64,000 nucleotides of DNA from assembly GCF_016746085.1 (NCBI RefSeq), contig NZ_JAERTZ010000025.1, forward strand, positions 372,001 to 436,000, read 5' to 3'. Both the position numbers and the translations under genes were made by a program. Shown here one piece after another: positions 54,596 to 64,000 of this stretch (its first letter is position 1; each line of letters opens with the position of its first letter). The stretch comes from Zobellella iuensis. GTDB taxonomy: Bacteria > Pseudomonadota > Gammaproteobacteria > Enterobacterales > Aeromonadaceae. The notes under the pieces are model-generated. The model was not told where the DNA came from, made no database searches, and saw only the letters and a list, made by a program, of their open reading frames with translations.

Positions 54596-55270
54596 ATGGA
54601 GCTGCTGCTGGTCGAAGACGACCATAAAATCGCCGCCTTCCTCGAGCGGGGCCTCACCGAGCAGGGTTACCGGGTGCATCATTGCAGCCGGGCGGAAGAC
54701 GCCGCCGGCCGGGCCCTGGAGCAGGCGCCCGACCTGGCCATCGTCGACATCATGCTGCCGGGCCGGGACGGCCTCAGCCTGGTACGGGAATGGCGCGGCC
54801 AGGGCATCGATTTTCCCATCCTGCTGCTGAGCGCCCGGCGCTCGATCGACGACAGGGTGCAGGGCCTGCGCCTGGGCGGCGACGACTACCTGACCAAGCC
54901 GTTCGCCTTCAGCGAGCTGCTGGCCCGGCTGGAGGCCCTGCTGCGCCGGCGCCAGCCGGCACCGGCCGACAGCCTGCTGCAACTGGCGGATCTGCGGCTG
55001 GATCCGCTGCGCAAGCAGGCCTGGCGCGGCGAGCAGAAGCTGGCGCTGCAACCCCGCGAACTGGTGCTGCTCGAACTGCTGCTGCGCCACCAGGGACGGG
55101 TGCTGTCCCGCACCCAGATCCTGGAGCGGGTCTGGGATTACCGCTTCGATCCCCAGACCAATGTGGTGGACGTGCTGGTGTGCCGGCTGCGCAACAAGAT
55201 AGACAAGGACAGACCGCAAAAACTGCTGCACACCCTGAGAGGCATCGGCTATGTCCTGCGCACCGATTGA
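54596..55270 (+). CDS. OmpR-family response regulator
   Basis: 224 residues. Receiver domain with Asp8/Asp9, phospho-acceptor Asp51 in IVDIMLPGRDG and Lys101 in DDYLTKPFAF, then an OmpR winged helix (LQPRELVLLELLLRHQGRVL, VDVLVCRLRNKID, RGIGYVLRTD). Nearest in style to heavy-metal-type regulators (CusR/CopR), but the target is not known. The start follows GGAG by nine bases. It overlaps the kinase gene by 20 bases. Confidence 0.92.
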   Translation: MELLLVEDDHKIAAFLERGLTEQGYRVHHCSRAEDAAGRALEQAPDLAIVDIMLPGRDGLSLVREWRGQGIDFPILLLSARRSIDDRVQGLRLGGDDYLTKPFAFSELLARLEALLRRRQPAPADSLLQLADLRLDPLRKQAWRGEQKLALQPRELVLLELLLRHQGRVLSRTQILERVWDYRFDPQTNVVDVLVCRLRNKIDKDRPQKLLHTLRGIGYVLRTD

Positions 55271-56588
55271 GCCCCGCTTCGCCACCGGGCGCATCCTCAC
55301 CCTCTGGTACCTGCTGCTGATGACCCTGGTCACCGGCGGCCTGCTGCTGGCCGGCGATCACCTGCTCGGCAAGCGGTTGCTGGAAAAGGACCGGCAACTG
55401 GTCGCCACCCTGCTCGACAACTACCGCCGCGTCGGCCTGGATGCCGGTCCCGACAAGCTGGTGCACGTGCTGCAACGGGACCGGGACTTTCTCGAACTCA
55501 GCCACTACCGGGTGCGCTACCGCGCCCCGGACGGGCACTTGCTGTTCAGCGCCGGTCCGGCGCTGCCTTCGGCCGGTGACGGACGGCTCGCCGACGACAG
55601 CTGGAGCCAGGGGTACCGGTGGCAGGGATACCGGTTGCAAGTGGCGCTGGCGGCACAGCCCCGGCACCAGGATCTGGCCCGCTACCGGCAGACCATGCTG
55701 CAGCTGATGCTGCCCATGCTGCTGTGCAGCCTGCTGCTGGTGGCCTGGCTCACCCGGCGCACCCTGCGCCCGATACGGGCGCTGATCCAGCGGGTAGCCG
55801 GCCTGCAACGGGACGGCCTGGAGCAGCAGGTGCCCGCGACCGCCTCGCCCCGCACCGAGCTGGGCCAGCTGACCCTGCTGTTCAACCAGCAGATGGCCCG
55901 CATCCACCGCCTGGTCAGCGGCCTGCGCCACGCCCTGGACAGCGCCGCCCACGATCTGCGCACCCCCCTCACCCGCCAGCGCCTGAGCCTGGAGCAGGCC
56001 CTGGCCAGCCAGGATCCGGCCCGCTGGCGCGAAAGCCTGCTCGACTGCGCCGAGGAAAACCAGCGCATGGAAGCCCTGCTCGGTTATCTGCTGGCGATCA
56101 CCGCCGCCGAGCAGGGCCTGGATCCCGCCCGTCGCCAGCACTGCGAGCTGGGTGCGCTGCTGCGGGAGGTGAGCGAGCTGTACGAACTGGCCGCCGAGGA
56201 CAAGGGCCTGCACCTCGGCACCGAGCTGGCGCCGGCGCTGTGGCTGCAAGGCGACGCCCAGGCCCTGCGCCAGGCCTTCGCCAACCTGCTCGACAACGCC
56301 GTCAAGTACACCCCGCCCGGCGGCCGGATCCGGGTTCGGGCCGAACGGGACGACGAGCATATCGCGGTGGTGTTCGAAGACTCGGGAATGGGTATCGACC
56401 CGGCCGATCTGCCCCATATCTTCGAACGCCTGTACCGGGCCGACCACGGCCGGCACAGCCCGGGCTACGGCCTGGGCCTGACCCTGGTCAAGGCCATTCT
56501 CGACGGCCACCAGGCCCGCATCGAGGTTGATTCCAGCACTCAGGGCAGCCGCTTTCGCTGCCTCTTTCCTCTAAATAACTCATCCTAA
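55251..56588 (+). CDS. Sensor histidine kinase
   Basis: 445 residues. Two helices (about 14-36 and 148-168) enclose a periplasmic domain of about 110 residues. A HAMP linker follows (about 168-222), the H-box SAAHDLRTPLTRQR with His234, N-box NLLDNAVKYTPPGG, DSGMGIDPADLP and GYGLGLTLVKAIL. Partner of the upstream regulator. The periplasmic domain could be what the secreted GlcG/HbpS-like protein contacts. The N-terminal start is fixed by overlap with the regulator gene. Confidence 0.92.
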   Translation: MSCAPIEPRFATGRILTLWYLLLMTLVTGGLLLAGDHLLGKRLLEKDRQLVATLLDNYRRVGLDAGPDKLVHVLQRDRDFLELSHYRVRYRAPDGHLLFSAGPALPSAGDGRLADDSWSQGYRWQGYRLQVALAAQPRHQDLARYRQTMLQLMLPMLLCSLLLVAWLTRRTLRPIRALIQRVAGLQRDGLEQQVPATASPRTELGQLTLLFNQQMARIHRLVSGLRHALDSAAHDLRTPLTRQRLSLEQALASQDPARWRESLLDCAEENQRMEALLGYLLAITAAEQGLDPARRQHCELGALLREVSELYELAAEDKGLHLGTELAPALWLQGDAQALRQAFANLLDNAVKYTPPGGRIRVRAERDDEHIAVVFEDSGMGIDPADLPHIFERLYRADHGRHSPGYGLGLTLVKAILDGHQARIEVDSSTQGSRFRCLFPLNNSS

Positions 56589-56676
56589 TGGTGCTACAGC
56601 GACCGGCCACCGCCCGGTCGCGGCCGATATCGATCTGGTATTCGGAAAAACTATTCAGCAGGCTGGATCCCGGGCA

Positions 56677-56710
56677 TAAAAAAACCGGCTGTAGCAGCCG
56701 GTTTTTTTTT
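56677..56710. terminator. Bidirectional terminator kinase / tkt
   Basis: AAAAAAACCGGCTG-TAG-CAGCCGGTTTTTTTTTT: a 10-bp stem flanked by A-run and T-run between convergent genes. Confidence 0.93.
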
Positions 56711-56728
56711 TACGGGATGGGAGAAGGC

Positions 56729-58726
56729 TTAGGCCAGCAGGGCCTTGGCCTTGTCCACCACGTTGTCGACACTGAAGCCGAACAGCTTGAACAGATCCCC
56801 GGCCGGGGCCGATTCACCGAAGCTGTGCATACCGATGATGTCACCACCGAAGCCCACATACTTGTACCAGTAGTCGGCGATGCCGGCTTCCACCGCCAGG
56901 CGCTTGGTGACGGCGGCGGGCAGCACGCTTTCCTTGTAGTCGGCGGACTGGGCATCGAACACATCGGTACAGGGCAGGGACACCACCCGTACCGCACGGC
57001 CTTCGGCGCTCAGCTGCTCACAGGCGGCCACCGCCAGCTCCACTTCGGAGCCGGTGGCGATGATGATGAGCTCGGGAGTGCCGGCGCAGTCCTTCAGCAC
57101 ATAGCCGCCCTTGGCCACGTCGGCCAGCTGCGCCTCGGTGCGCTCCATCTGCCCCAGGTTCTGGCGGGAGAAGATAAGGGCGGTCGGACCGTCCTGGCGC
57201 TCGATGGCGTGTTTCCAGGCCACGGCGGACTCCACCTGGTCACAAGGGCGCCAGGTGCTCATGTTGGGGGTCAGGCGCAGGGAGGCGATCTGCTCCACCG
57301 GCTGGTGAGTGGGGCCGTCTTCGCCCAGGCCGATGCTGTCGTGGGTATAGACGAAGATGGAGCGCTGCTTCATCAGGGCCGCCATGCGCACCGCGTTGCG
57401 GGCGTATTCCACGAACATCAGGAAGGTGCCGCCGTAGGGCACGAAGCCACCGTGCAGGGCGATGCCGTTCATGATGGCGCTCATGCCGAACTCGCGCACG
57501 CCGTAGTGCAGGTAGTTGCCGCTGGCGTCTTCCGCGCTGATCGGCTGGGAGCCCTTGTGCATGGTCAGGTTGGAAGGCGCCAGGTCGGCGCTGCCACCGA
57601 GCAGCTCGGGCAGGATGGCACCAAAGGCGTCCAGGGCATTCTGGGAGGCCTTGCGGGTGGCAATCTTGGCCGGGTTGGCCTGCAGGGTCTTGATGAAGTC
57701 GGCGCTCTGGGCGGCCCAGTCGGCGGGCAGCTCGCCGTTCAGGCGGCGCTTGAGCTCGGTGGCCAGTTCCGGATGGGCGGCGGCATAGGCGGCAAACTGC
57801 TCGTTCCAGCCGGCTTCGGCGGCCTGGCCCTTGGCCTTGGCATCCCACTCGCCGTAAACGTCGGCGGGGATCTCGAAGGGCGCATGGCTCCAGCCCAGCT
57901 GCTCGCGGGTAGCGGCGATCTCGGCGTCACCCAGGGGCGCGCCGTGGCAGTCGTGGGTGCCGGCCTTGTTGGGGGAGCCGAAGCCGATCACCGTCTTGCA
58001 GCAGATCAGGGTGGGGCGGGAAGTATCGGCGCGGGCGGCGTCGATGGCGGCGGCCACGGCGGCGCTGTCATGGCCGTCGACACCGGCAATCACCTGCCAG
58101 CCGTAGGCTTCGAAGCGTTTGGGCGTGTCGTCGCTGAACCAGCCGTCGACATGGCCGTCGATGGAGATGCCGTTGTCGTCCCAGAAGGCAATCAACTTGC
58201 CCAGGCCCAGGGTACCGGCCAGGGAGCAGGCTTCGTGGGAGATGCCTTCCATCAGGCAGCCGTCGCCCAGGAAAGTGTAGGTATGGTGATCCACCACCTC
58301 ATGGCCGGGGCGGTTGAACTGGGCGGCCAGGGCCTTCTCGGCGATGGCCATGCCCACGGCGTTGGTGATGCCCTGGCCCAGGGGGCCGGTAGTGGTTTCC
58401 ACACCCGGCGCGTAGCCGTACTCGGGGTGACCCGGAGTCTTGGAATGCAGTTGGCGGAATTGCTTGAGATCGTCGATGGACAGCGCGTAGCCGGTCAGGT
58501 GCAGCAGGGAGTACAGCAGCATGGAGCCGTGGCCGTTGGACAGGATAAAACGGTCGCGGTCGGCCCAGTTGGGGTTGGTGGGGTTGTGCTTCAAGTAATC
58601 ACGCCACAACACCTCGGCGATATCCGCCATGCCCATGGGGGCTCCGGGGTGGCCGGAATTGGCTTTCTGCACCGCATCCATACTCAATGCGCGCACGGCA
58701 TTGGCCAGCACTTGACGAGAAGGCAT
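56729..58726 (-). CDS. tkt: Transketolase
   Basis: 665 residues (E. coli TktA 663). ThDP/Mg motif [18 protein letters not shown] near residue 155, N-terminal [15 protein letters not shown], and the C-terminal phosphate site. It transfers two-carbon units in the pentose phosphate pathway and supplies erythrose 4-phosphate, the substrate of Epd. The start at 58726 has AGGAG six bases upstream. Divergent from metK as in relatives, but epd does not follow it. Confidence 0.97.
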   Translation of the reverse strand: MPSRQVLANAVRALSMDAVQKANSGHPGAPMGMADIAEVLWRDYLKHNPTNPNWADRDRFILSNGHGSMLLYSLLHLTGYALSIDDLKQFRQLHSKTPGHPEYGYAPGVETTTGPLGQGITNAVGMAIAEKALAAQFNRPGHEVVDHHTYTFLGDGCLMEGISHEACSLAGTLGLGKLIAFWDDNGISIDGHVDGWFSDDTPKRFEAYGWQVIAGVDGHDSAAVAAAIDAARADTSRPTLICCKTVIGFGSPNKAGTHDCHGAPLGDAEIAATREQLGWSHAPFEIPADVYGEWDAKAKGQAAEAGWNEQFAAYAAAHPELATELKRRLNGELPADWAAQSADFIKTLQANPAKIATRKASQNALDAFGAILPELLGGSADLAPSNLTMHKGSQPISAEDASGNYLHYGVREFGMSAIMNGIALHGGFVPYGGTFLMFVEYARNAVRMAALMKQRSIFVYTHDSIGLGEDGPTHQPVEQIASLRLTPNMSTWRPCDQVESAVAWKHAIERQDGPTALIFSRQNLGQMERTEAQLADVAKGGYVLKDCAGTPELIIIATGSEVELAVAACEQLSAEGRAVRVVSLPCTDVFDAQSADYKESVLPAAVTKRLAVEAGIADYWYKYVGFGGDIIGMHSFGESAPAGDLFKLFGFSVDNVVDKAKALLA

Positions 58727-58975
58727 CGACATCTCCTGAGAACATTTACATGTAGGGTTAATAAAACGGCGGTATTGTCCCAAAGACTGCCGGAGGGCGC
58801 AAATCTATTCTCCCGTCCGGGGGCGCCGGGGCGGCCCCTTTTCACTGGGATGGCGAGACTTTTTGCTGGCAATCGGCAGGGCGCCTCACTAGAATGGCCA
58901 TCCAGATGTTAATACCGCTATGTTGGCGGTACTATAACAGCAGCAGATTAATTCAAGTTTAGGAACCGAAGCATA

Positions 58976-60133
58976 ATGGCCAGACTGTTCACCTCCGAGT
59001 CCGTATCCGAAGGTCATCCGGACAAAATTGCCGACCAGATCTCCGATGCGGTGCTCGACGCCATCATCAAGCAGGATCCCAAGGCACGGGTCGCCTGTGA
59101 AACCTACGTCAAGACCGGCATGGTGATCGTGGGTGGCGAGATCTCCACCAGCGCCTGGGTCGACATCGAAGAGCTGGCCCGCCGCACCGTGCGCGACATC
59201 GGCTACACCAGCTCCGACATGGGCTTCGACGGTGACAGCTGCGCCGTGCTCAACGCCATCGGCAAACAGTCCCCGGATATCGCCATGGGCGTGGATCGGG
59301 AAGGGGACGACCCTTACGCCCAGGGCGCCGGTGACCAGGGCCTGATGTTCGGCTACGCCTCCAACGAAACCGAAGTGCTGATGCCTGCCCCCATTACCTA
59401 CGCCCACCGCCTGGTCAAGCGCCAGGCCCATGTGCGCAAGGCCAAGGAGCTGCCCTGGCTGCGCCCGGACGCCAAGTCCCAGGTGACCTTCGTCTATGAA
59501 GACGGCAAGCCGGTGGCCATCGACGCCGTGGTGCTGTCCACCCAGCACGGCCCCGACATCGACCAGGCTACCCTGCGCGAAGCGGTGATGGAGCTTATCA
59601 TCAAACCGGTGCTGCCCGCCGAGTGGCTGACCAGCAAGACCAAGTACTTCATCAACCCTACCGGCCAGTTCATCATCGGCGGCCCCATGGGCGACTGCGG
59701 CCTGACCGGGCGCAAGATCATCGTCGACACCTACGGCGGCATGGCCCGCCACGGCGGTGGTGCCTTCTCCGGCAAGGATCCGTCCAAGGTGGACCGCTCC
59801 GCCGCCTACGCCGCCCGCTATGTGGCCAAGAACATCGTCGCCGCCGGCCTGGCCGATCGCTGCGAGATCCAGGTGTCCTACGCCATCGGCGTGGCCGAGC
59901 CCACCTCCATCAGCGTGGAAACCTTCGGCACCGGCAAGGTCTCCGAGGAGTTGATCGATGCCCTGGTGCGCGAGCACTTCGATCTCCGTCCCTACGGCCT
60001 GATCCAGATGCTGGACCTGAACCGGCCCATCTACCAGGCCACCGCCGCCTACGGCCACTTCGGTCGGGAGGAGTTCCCCTGGGAAGCCACCGACAAGGCC
60101 GAGCTGCTGCGCGACGCCGCCGGCCTCAAGTAA
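58976..60133 (+). CDS. metK: S-adenosylmethionine synthase
   Basis: 385 residues (E. coli 384). Signatures [12 protein letters not shown] near residue 119 and the P-loop-like [19 protein letters not shown] near 260. It makes SAM from methionine and ATP. Divergent from tkt with a 249-base control region. A -10-like TATAAC lies 40 bases before the start. No convincing MetJ box was found. Confidence 0.98.
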   Translation: MARLFTSESVSEGHPDKIADQISDAVLDAIIKQDPKARVACETYVKTGMVIVGGEISTSAWVDIEELARRTVRDIGYTSSDMGFDGDSCAVLNAIGKQSPDIAMGVDREGDDPYAQGAGDQGLMFGYASNETEVLMPAPITYAHRLVKRQAHVRKAKELPWLRPDAKSQVTFVYEDGKPVAIDAVVLSTQHGPDIDQATLREAVMELIIKPVLPAEWLTSKTKYFINPTGQFIIGGPMGDCGLTGRKIIVDTYGGMARHGGGAFSGKDPSKVDRSAAYAARYVAKNIVAAGLADRCEIQVSYAIGVAEPTSISVETFGTGKVSEELIDALVREHFDLRPYGLIQMLDLNRPIYQATAAYGHFGREEFPWEATDKAELLRDAAGLK

Positions 60134-60475
60134 CCACCCGAGGGGAAGCGCAGGCTTCCTCTCCGACTGCTGACAAAGCTTCGGGCTTATTCAGAAGGCA
60201 ACACCCATGCCAAAACAGGCGGTCAAAGGGAGCGGCTCCGCCGACCGTCACCTGCCAGGGATGGCAGGTGCGAGCCTACATGGACGTACTTGCGGCGTGT
60301 CGGCGGAGTTGGCCCTTTGGCCGACTTATCCCTGTGAAGCAGACAACGTTGTCATCAAGCGGAGGGGAAGCGCAGGCTTCCCCTTTGCTTATCCTTATGA
60401 GCAGCCGTCTGTCAGTTTTGAGCCAAGTGGCCCAAGGGACACTTATCGGCTAACATCTTGCGTGTTTCCATCGCC
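60134..60475. other. Gap metK-sprT with hairpin direct repeats
   Basis: No gene. An identical 20-mer GAGGGGAAGCGCAGGCTTCC, itself a hairpin, occurs at 60140-60159 and 60362-60381. The second copy continues CCCTTTGCTTAT and looks like the metK terminator. Between them lies repeat copy D. Confidence 0.75.
60225..60326 (+). repeat. Palindromic intergenic repeat, copy D
   Basis: The closest relative of copy A (9991-10095, opposite orientation). Ends AAAGGGAGCGGCTCCGCCGA and GTCGGCGGAGTTGGCCCTTT are inverse; the central hairpin is CCTGCCAGGGATGGCAGG. Confidence 0.8.
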
Positions 60476-60988
60476 ATGAGCCAACCCAGTGACGCCCTGT
60501 GCCAGCAGGTGAGGGACAAGGTGAGCCAATGCCTGGCCCTGGCCGGGCAACGGCTGGGGCGGGACTTTCCCCCACCCCGGGTACGCTTCGATCAGCGCGG
60601 CCGCATCGCCGGCTCCGCCTGGCTGGAGCGCGGGGAGCTGCGCTTCAACCCGGTGCTGCTGGCCGACAACGCCGCCGATTTCCTCACCGAAATCGTGCCC
60701 CATGAAGTGGCCCACCTGGTGGTGTTCCACCGCTTCGGCAAGGTCCGGCCCCATGGCGCCGAGTGGCAGGCCGTGATGCGCGAGGTCTTCGGGCTCGAGC
60801 CGCGGACCCGCCACCGCTTGAATACCGCCAAGGTGGCTCCTACCTTTAGCTACGACTGCGGCTGTCGCCTGCACCAGCTGAGCCTGCGCCGCCATAACAG
60901 TATCCTCCGCGGCAAGCAGCGTTACCTGTGCATGCACTGTGGCCAATTGCTCAAACCCCATACCCCCACCAGAAGGAAAACCCCATGA
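60476..60988 (+). CDS. sprT: SprT-family zinc metalloprotein
   Basis: 170 residues. The zinc metalloprotease motif H76-EVAH80 followed by HGAEWQAVM, and a C-terminal zinc ribbon (YDCGCRLHQ, YLCMHCGQLL). It resembles E. coli SprT and distantly the Spartan proteases that act on DNA-protein cross-links; its role in bacteria is unsettled. ATG at 60476 is chosen; upstream TTG is less likely. The stop overlaps the next start by four bases (ATGA). Confidence 0.88.
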   Translation: MSQPSDALCQQVRDKVSQCLALAGQRLGRDFPPPRVRFDQRGRIAGSAWLERGELRFNPVLLADNAADFLTEIVPHEVAHLVVFHRFGKVRPHGAEWQAVMREVFGLEPRTRHRLNTAKVAPTFSYDCGCRLHQLSLRRHNSILRGKQRYLCMHCGQLLKPHTPTRRKTP

Positions 60989-61455
60989 TCCAGATTGGCG
61001 ACCACCTGCCCGAGCAGGAATTCACCTTTATCACCGAGGCCGGCAAACACAGCGCCACCGGCGCCGAGCTGTTCGGCGGCAAGAAGGTGGTGATCTTCGC
61101 CGTGCCCGGCGCCTTCACTCCCACCTGCTCCCAGGCCCACCTGCCCGGCTTCGTGGTGCTGGCCGACCAGTTCAAGGACAAGGGCGTAGAGCTGTACTGC
61201 CTGTCGGTCAACGACGCCTTCGTGATGCGCGCCTGGCAGCAGGCCCAGAATGCCGATGCCATCACCATGCTGGCCGACGGCGCCGGCCACTTCACCCGAG
61301 CCCTGGGGCTCGACAAGGACACCGGCGACTTCGGCGGCCTGCGCGCCCAGCGCTTCGCCCTGGTGGCCGAGAACGGCGTGGTCACCGCCCTGCAGGTGGA
61401 AGCCCCGGGCAAGTTCGAGGTTTCTTCCGCCGAGGCCATGCTGGCATTGGTGTGA
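60985..61455 (+). CDS. Peroxiredoxin, Prx5 type
   Basis: 156 residues. Peroxidatic Cys48 in VPGAFTPTCSQAHLPGF (PxxxTxxC). It reduces hydrogen peroxide and organic hydroperoxides with a thiol donor. No glutaredoxin domain is fused, unlike the Haemophilus/Vibrio hybrid proteins. AAGGA precedes the start. It overlaps sprT by four bases, so it is translationally coupled. Confidence 0.93.
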   Translation: MIQIGDHLPEQEFTFITEAGKHSATGAELFGGKKVVIFAVPGAFTPTCSQAHLPGFVVLADQFKDKGVELYCLSVNDAFVMRAWQQAQNADAITMLADGAGHFTRALGLDKDTGDFGGLRAQRFALVAENGVVTALQVEAPGKFEVSSAEAMLALV

Positions 61456-61463
61456 ACCACGGC

Positions 61464-61488
61464 GGGGCCGGGTACCCTTCCCGGCCCC
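61464..61488 (+). terminator. GC-rich hairpin after peroxiredoxin gene
   Basis: Arms GGGGCCGGG and CCCGGCCCC with a 7-nt loop, nine bases after the stop. No T-run follows, so termination efficiency is uncertain. Confidence 0.45.
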
Positions 61489-61570
61489 CAATCACCATGG
61501 CGCCCTTTCCCCCGCCCCGCCCCGAATGGTAAGCTTGCCCCGCTGTTACATAACCAAACAATAACGAGTC

Positions 61571-62275
61571 GTGCGCTATTTTATTCTGTTACTGGGCTTA
61601 AGCTCCTGGCTGGCTTATGCCGATGCTTTGTCTTTCAGCCAGGCCAAACGGGTGGCCACCCGGCTCTATGAACAGCATCCGGTTTCCTTTTACTGCGGTT
61701 GCGACATCAAGCGGGAAGGCAAGAAACTGGTGCCGGATCTGGACGGCTGTGGCTATCAGATACGTAAGCAGCAGGTGCGGGCCAGCCGCATCGAGTGGGA
61801 GCACATAGTGCCGGCCTGGGAGTTCGGTCACCAGCGCCAGTGCTGGCAGCAGGGTGGGCGCAAGAACTGCACCCGCAGCGACGCCCTGTTCAACCGCATG
61901 GAAGGCGACCTGCACAACCTGGTGCCGGCCGTGGGCGAAGTAAATGGCGATCGCTCCAACTATCGCTTCTCCGAATGGAATGGTCGGCCCGATCAATACG
62001 GCCAGTGCCAGATGCTGGTCGATTTCAAGGGCCGCCGGGCCCAGCCACCGGCGGAAAGCCGGGGCGCCATCGCCCGCACTTATCTGTATATGCAGCAAGA
62101 GTACCGGCTCGCTATCGCCAAGCAGCAGCTGCGGCTGTTCGAAGCCTGGAACCGCCAGTACCCGGCCAGCGACTGGGAATGCGAGCGGGATCACCGCATC
62201 AGCGAGGTACAGGGCAACCGCAACCCCTTTGTGAAGGAGCAGTGCGAACACTATGCGTATACCCCGAATCCATGA
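61571..62275 (+). CDS. endA: Endonuclease I (periplasmic DNase)
   Basis: 234 residues, GTG start. Signal peptide [18 protein letters not shown]. The His-Me finger nuclease core is seen as [15 protein letters not shown] and [20 protein letters not shown], with several cysteines (CGCDIKR, DGCGY, CERDH) for disulfides. It degrades double-stranded DNA in the periplasm. It overlaps rsmE by 23 bases; endA-rsmE-gshB form a likely operon, as in E. coli. Confidence 0.95.
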   Translation: MRYFILLLGLSSWLAYADALSFSQAKRVATRLYEQHPVSFYCGCDIKREGKKLVPDLDGCGYQIRKQQVRASRIEWEHIVPAWEFGHQRQCWQQGGRKNCTRSDALFNRMEGDLHNLVPAVGEVNGDRSNYRFSEWNGRPDQYGQCQMLVDFKGRRAQPPAESRGAIARTYLYMQQEYRLAIAKQQLRLFEAWNRQYPASDWECERDHRISEVQGNRNPFVKEQCEHYAYTPNP

Positions 62276-62984
62276 GCCCGGCCCGCTCGGGCCCGGGCAG
62301 GAAATCCCCCTGTCGGAGGACGGCGCCAACCACGTCGGGCGGGTGCTGCGCATGCAGCCCGGCCAACCCCTGGTGCTGTTCAACGGTGAGGGCGGCCAGT
62401 ACGACGCCGAGATAGTCCGGGCAGACAAGAAGTCGGTCCTGGTTCGCGTCGGTCCCTTCAGCGCCGTCGAGACCGAGTCGCCCCTGCATTTCCATCTGGG
62501 CCAGGTCATCAGCCGGGGAGACAAGATGGACTTTACCATCCAGAAGTCGGTGGAGCTGGGGGTCAATGTGATCACGCCGCTGTTTTCCAGCCGTTGCGGG
62601 GTCAAGCTCAGCGGTGAACGGCTGGACAAGAAAGTCCAGCAATGGCAGAAAATTGCCATCGCCGCCTGCGAACAATGCGGCCGCAACCGCATTCCCGACA
62701 TCCGCCCGGCGGTCAACCTTGAACAATGGCTGGCGGAAGACAGCCATGAACTCAAACTGAATCTGCACCCCAGGGCGCAATTCAGCGTCAACCGCTTGCC
62801 GTTACCCAACCACGGCGTTAGGCTGCTGGTGGGGCCCGAGGGCGGCCTGTCCGACGACGAAATCGCCCTCGCCCGCGCTCAGGGCTTTGTGGATATCCTG
62901 CTCGGCCCGCGGGTACTGCGCACCGAAACCGCCGCCCTGACCGCCATCACCGCCCTGCAATGCCGCTTTGGAGATCTTGCATGA
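62253..62984 (+). CDS. rsmE: 16S rRNA (uracil1498-N3)-methyltransferase
   Basis: 243 residues: N-terminal PUA-like domain (about 1-70), then a SPOUT knot methyltransferase with [14 protein letters not shown] and [15 protein letters not shown]. Same length as E. coli RsmE. ATGA overlap with gshB. Confidence 0.96.
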   Translation: MRIPRIHEPGPLGPGQEIPLSEDGANHVGRVLRMQPGQPLVLFNGEGGQYDAEIVRADKKSVLVRVGPFSAVETESPLHFHLGQVISRGDKMDFTIQKSVELGVNVITPLFSSRCGVKLSGERLDKKVQQWQKIAIAACEQCGRNRIPDIRPAVNLEQWLAEDSHELKLNLHPRAQFSVNRLPLPNHGVRLLVGPEGGLSDDEIALARAQGFVDILLGPRVLRTETAALTAITALQCRFGDLA

Positions 62985-63928
62985 CCATCAAATTGGGAAT
63001 AGTGATGGACCCAATCCAGTCCATCAACATCAAGAAAGACAGCAGTTTCGCCATGCTGCTGGAAGCCCAGCGCCGCGGCTATGAACTCTGGTATATGGAA
63101 ATGAGCGATCTCAGCCTGTTGCAAGGGGAGGCCTTCGGCAGCATGGCGCCCTTGTCGGTCAAGGAGGATACCGCCGCCTGGTTTACCCTGGGAGGTGCCG
63201 AGCATCGCCCCCTGAGCTCGCTGGACGTGATCCTGATGCGCAAGGATCCCCCGTTCGACACCGAATATATCTACGCCACCTACCTGCTGGAGCGGGCCGA
63301 GGAAGAAGGCACCCTGATCGTCAACAAGCCCCAGAGCCTGCGTGACGCCAACGAAAAACTTTACACCGCCTGGTTCTCCGAGTTCACCCCAACCACCCTG
63401 GTGACCCGCAAGGCCAGCGATATCCGCGCCTTCCACGGCGAGCACAAGGACATCATCCTCAAGCCGCTGGACGGCATGGGCGGGGCCTCCATCTTCCGGG
63501 TGAAGGAAGATGACCCCAATCTCGGCGTTATCATCGAAACCCTGACCGAGCATGGCCACCGCTATTGCATGGTGCAAAGCTACCAGCCGGCCATCAAGGA
63601 CGGTGACAAACGGGTGCTGGTGGTGGACGGCGAGCCGGTGCCCTATTGCCTGGCCCGTATTCCCCAGGGCGGTGAAACCCGCGGCAACCTGGCCGCCGGC
63701 GGCCGGGGCGAGGCCAGGCCCCTGAGCGACAGTGACAGACACATCGCCGAGGCGCTGGGCCCGGTACTCAAGGCCAAGGGCCTGATCTTCGTGGGGCTCG
63801 ACATCATCGGTGATAAACTGACCGAGGTGAATGTCACCAGCCCCACCTGTATACGGGAAATCGAAGCGGCCTTTCCGGTGAATATTACCGGCATGCTGAT
63901 GGATGCCATCGAAAAACGGCTATCCTGA
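62981..63928 (+). CDS. gshB: Glutathione synthetase
   Basis: 315 residues, ATP-grasp ligase joining gamma-glutamylcysteine and glycine. N terminus [20 protein letters not shown], glycine-rich loop [13 protein letters not shown], and the C-terminal [14 protein letters not shown]. The start at 62981 follows GGAG by seven bases. E. coli GshB has 316 residues. Confidence 0.97.
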   Translation: MTIKLGIVMDPIQSINIKKDSSFAMLLEAQRRGYELWYMEMSDLSLLQGEAFGSMAPLSVKEDTAAWFTLGGAEHRPLSSLDVILMRKDPPFDTEYIYATYLLERAEEEGTLIVNKPQSLRDANEKLYTAWFSEFTPTTLVTRKASDIRAFHGEHKDIILKPLDGMGGASIFRVKEDDPNLGVIIETLTEHGHRYCMVQSYQPAIKDGDKRVLVVDGEPVPYCLARIPQGGETRGNLAAGGRGEARPLSDSDRHIAEALGPVLKAKGLIFVGLDIIGDKLTEVNVTSPTCIREIEAAFPVNITGMLMDAIEKRLS

Positions 63929-63948
63929 CATAAGACCCCTGAACCACC

Positions 63949-63970
63949 ACGGCCGGATCAGTCCGGCCGT
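63949..63970. terminator. Hairpin between gshB and yqgE
   Basis: Arms ACGGCCGGA and TCCGGCCGT with a 4-nt loop, without a T-run. Possibly an intra-operon hairpin. Confidence 0.4.
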
Positions 63971-63991
63971 CCATATCAATACCGAGAAGCC

Positions 63992-64000
63992 ATGGATTCA
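63992..64000 (+). CDS. yqgE: First codons of probable yqgE (partial)
   Basis: ATG GAT TCA at the right edge, preceded by GAGAAG. In relatives yqgE follows gshB. Only three codons are visible, so the call rests on gene order alone. Confidence 0.4.

Noticed and set aside
56588-58912. A 774-codon plus-strand frame opposite tkt
   Set aside because: Antisense shadow of transketolase, with low-complexity Gly/Val/Ala/His composition and no ribosome site; it even runs through the terminator.
58784-58975. SAM riboswitch or MetJ operator before metK
   Set aside because: No riboswitch-like conserved helices and no tandem AGACGTCT-like boxes could be found.

Overview
The window is GC-rich, gene-dense chromosomal DNA of a gammaproteobacterium. 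Gene orders such as rsmE-gshB-yqgE, ruvAB-ybgC-tolQRAB-pal-cpoB, divergent tkt/metK and Lys/Val tRNA arrays, together with the protein sequences, suggest a marine member of the Aeromonadales (Oceanimonas, Zobellella or Oceanisphaera type). That placement is an inference. No phage, insertion sequence or CRISPR array was seen.

Layout. 1-7.5 kb: the 5' part of epd, an MFS transporter, malate synthase G (glcB) and a membrane PAS-GGDEF-EAL protein. 7.5-16.8 kb: a myo-inositol catabolic operon (mmsA/iolA, iolE, iolD, an iolC-DUF2090 fusion and a Gfo/Idh/MocA oxidoreductase) divergent from an RpiR-type regulator (iolR). 16.9-26.6 kb: phosphate genes, pstCAB-phoU on one side and gcvR, ppk, ppx on the other, with Pho boxes before pstC and ppk. 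26.6-28.5 kb: tadA, tRNA-Pro, an acetyltransferase and a small secreted protein. 28.2-35.3 kb: an arsenic cluster with a fused arsenate reductase-ArsR protein, arsJ plus its GAPDH, a second arsenate reductase, a tyrosine phosphatase, ACR3, ArsH and a third, frameshifted arsenate reductase. 35.3-38.5 kb: pstS, phoR and phoB, again with Pho boxes. The arsenic genes therefore lie inside a phosphate-regulon neighbourhood.

38.5-42.5 kb: an acetyltransferase, rdgC, nadA and nine tRNA genes (4 Lys, 5 Val). 42.5-49.8 kb: the Tol-Pal envelope operon and ruvBA, without ruvC beside them. 50-54 kb: a two-gene YeeE/YedE sulfur transporter and a second GGDEF-EAL protein. 54-56.6 kb: a secreted GlcG/HbpS-like protein divergent from an OmpR-type two-component system. 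56.7-64 kb: tkt, metK, a SprT-like protein, a peroxiredoxin, endA, rsmE, gshB and the first codons of yqgE.

Two families of non-coding repeats occupy the gaps. One is a palindromic element of about 100 bp, with three compact copies and one enlarged copy, found in the iol region and after metK. The other consists of AAGCTT/GGAAGC-rich inverted repeats at ends of operons. The points most worth following up are the HbpS-like/two-component locus, the ArsC-ArsR fusion lacking most canonical sensor cysteines, the repeat family, and a pst-operon terminator embedded in the iolR coding sequence.
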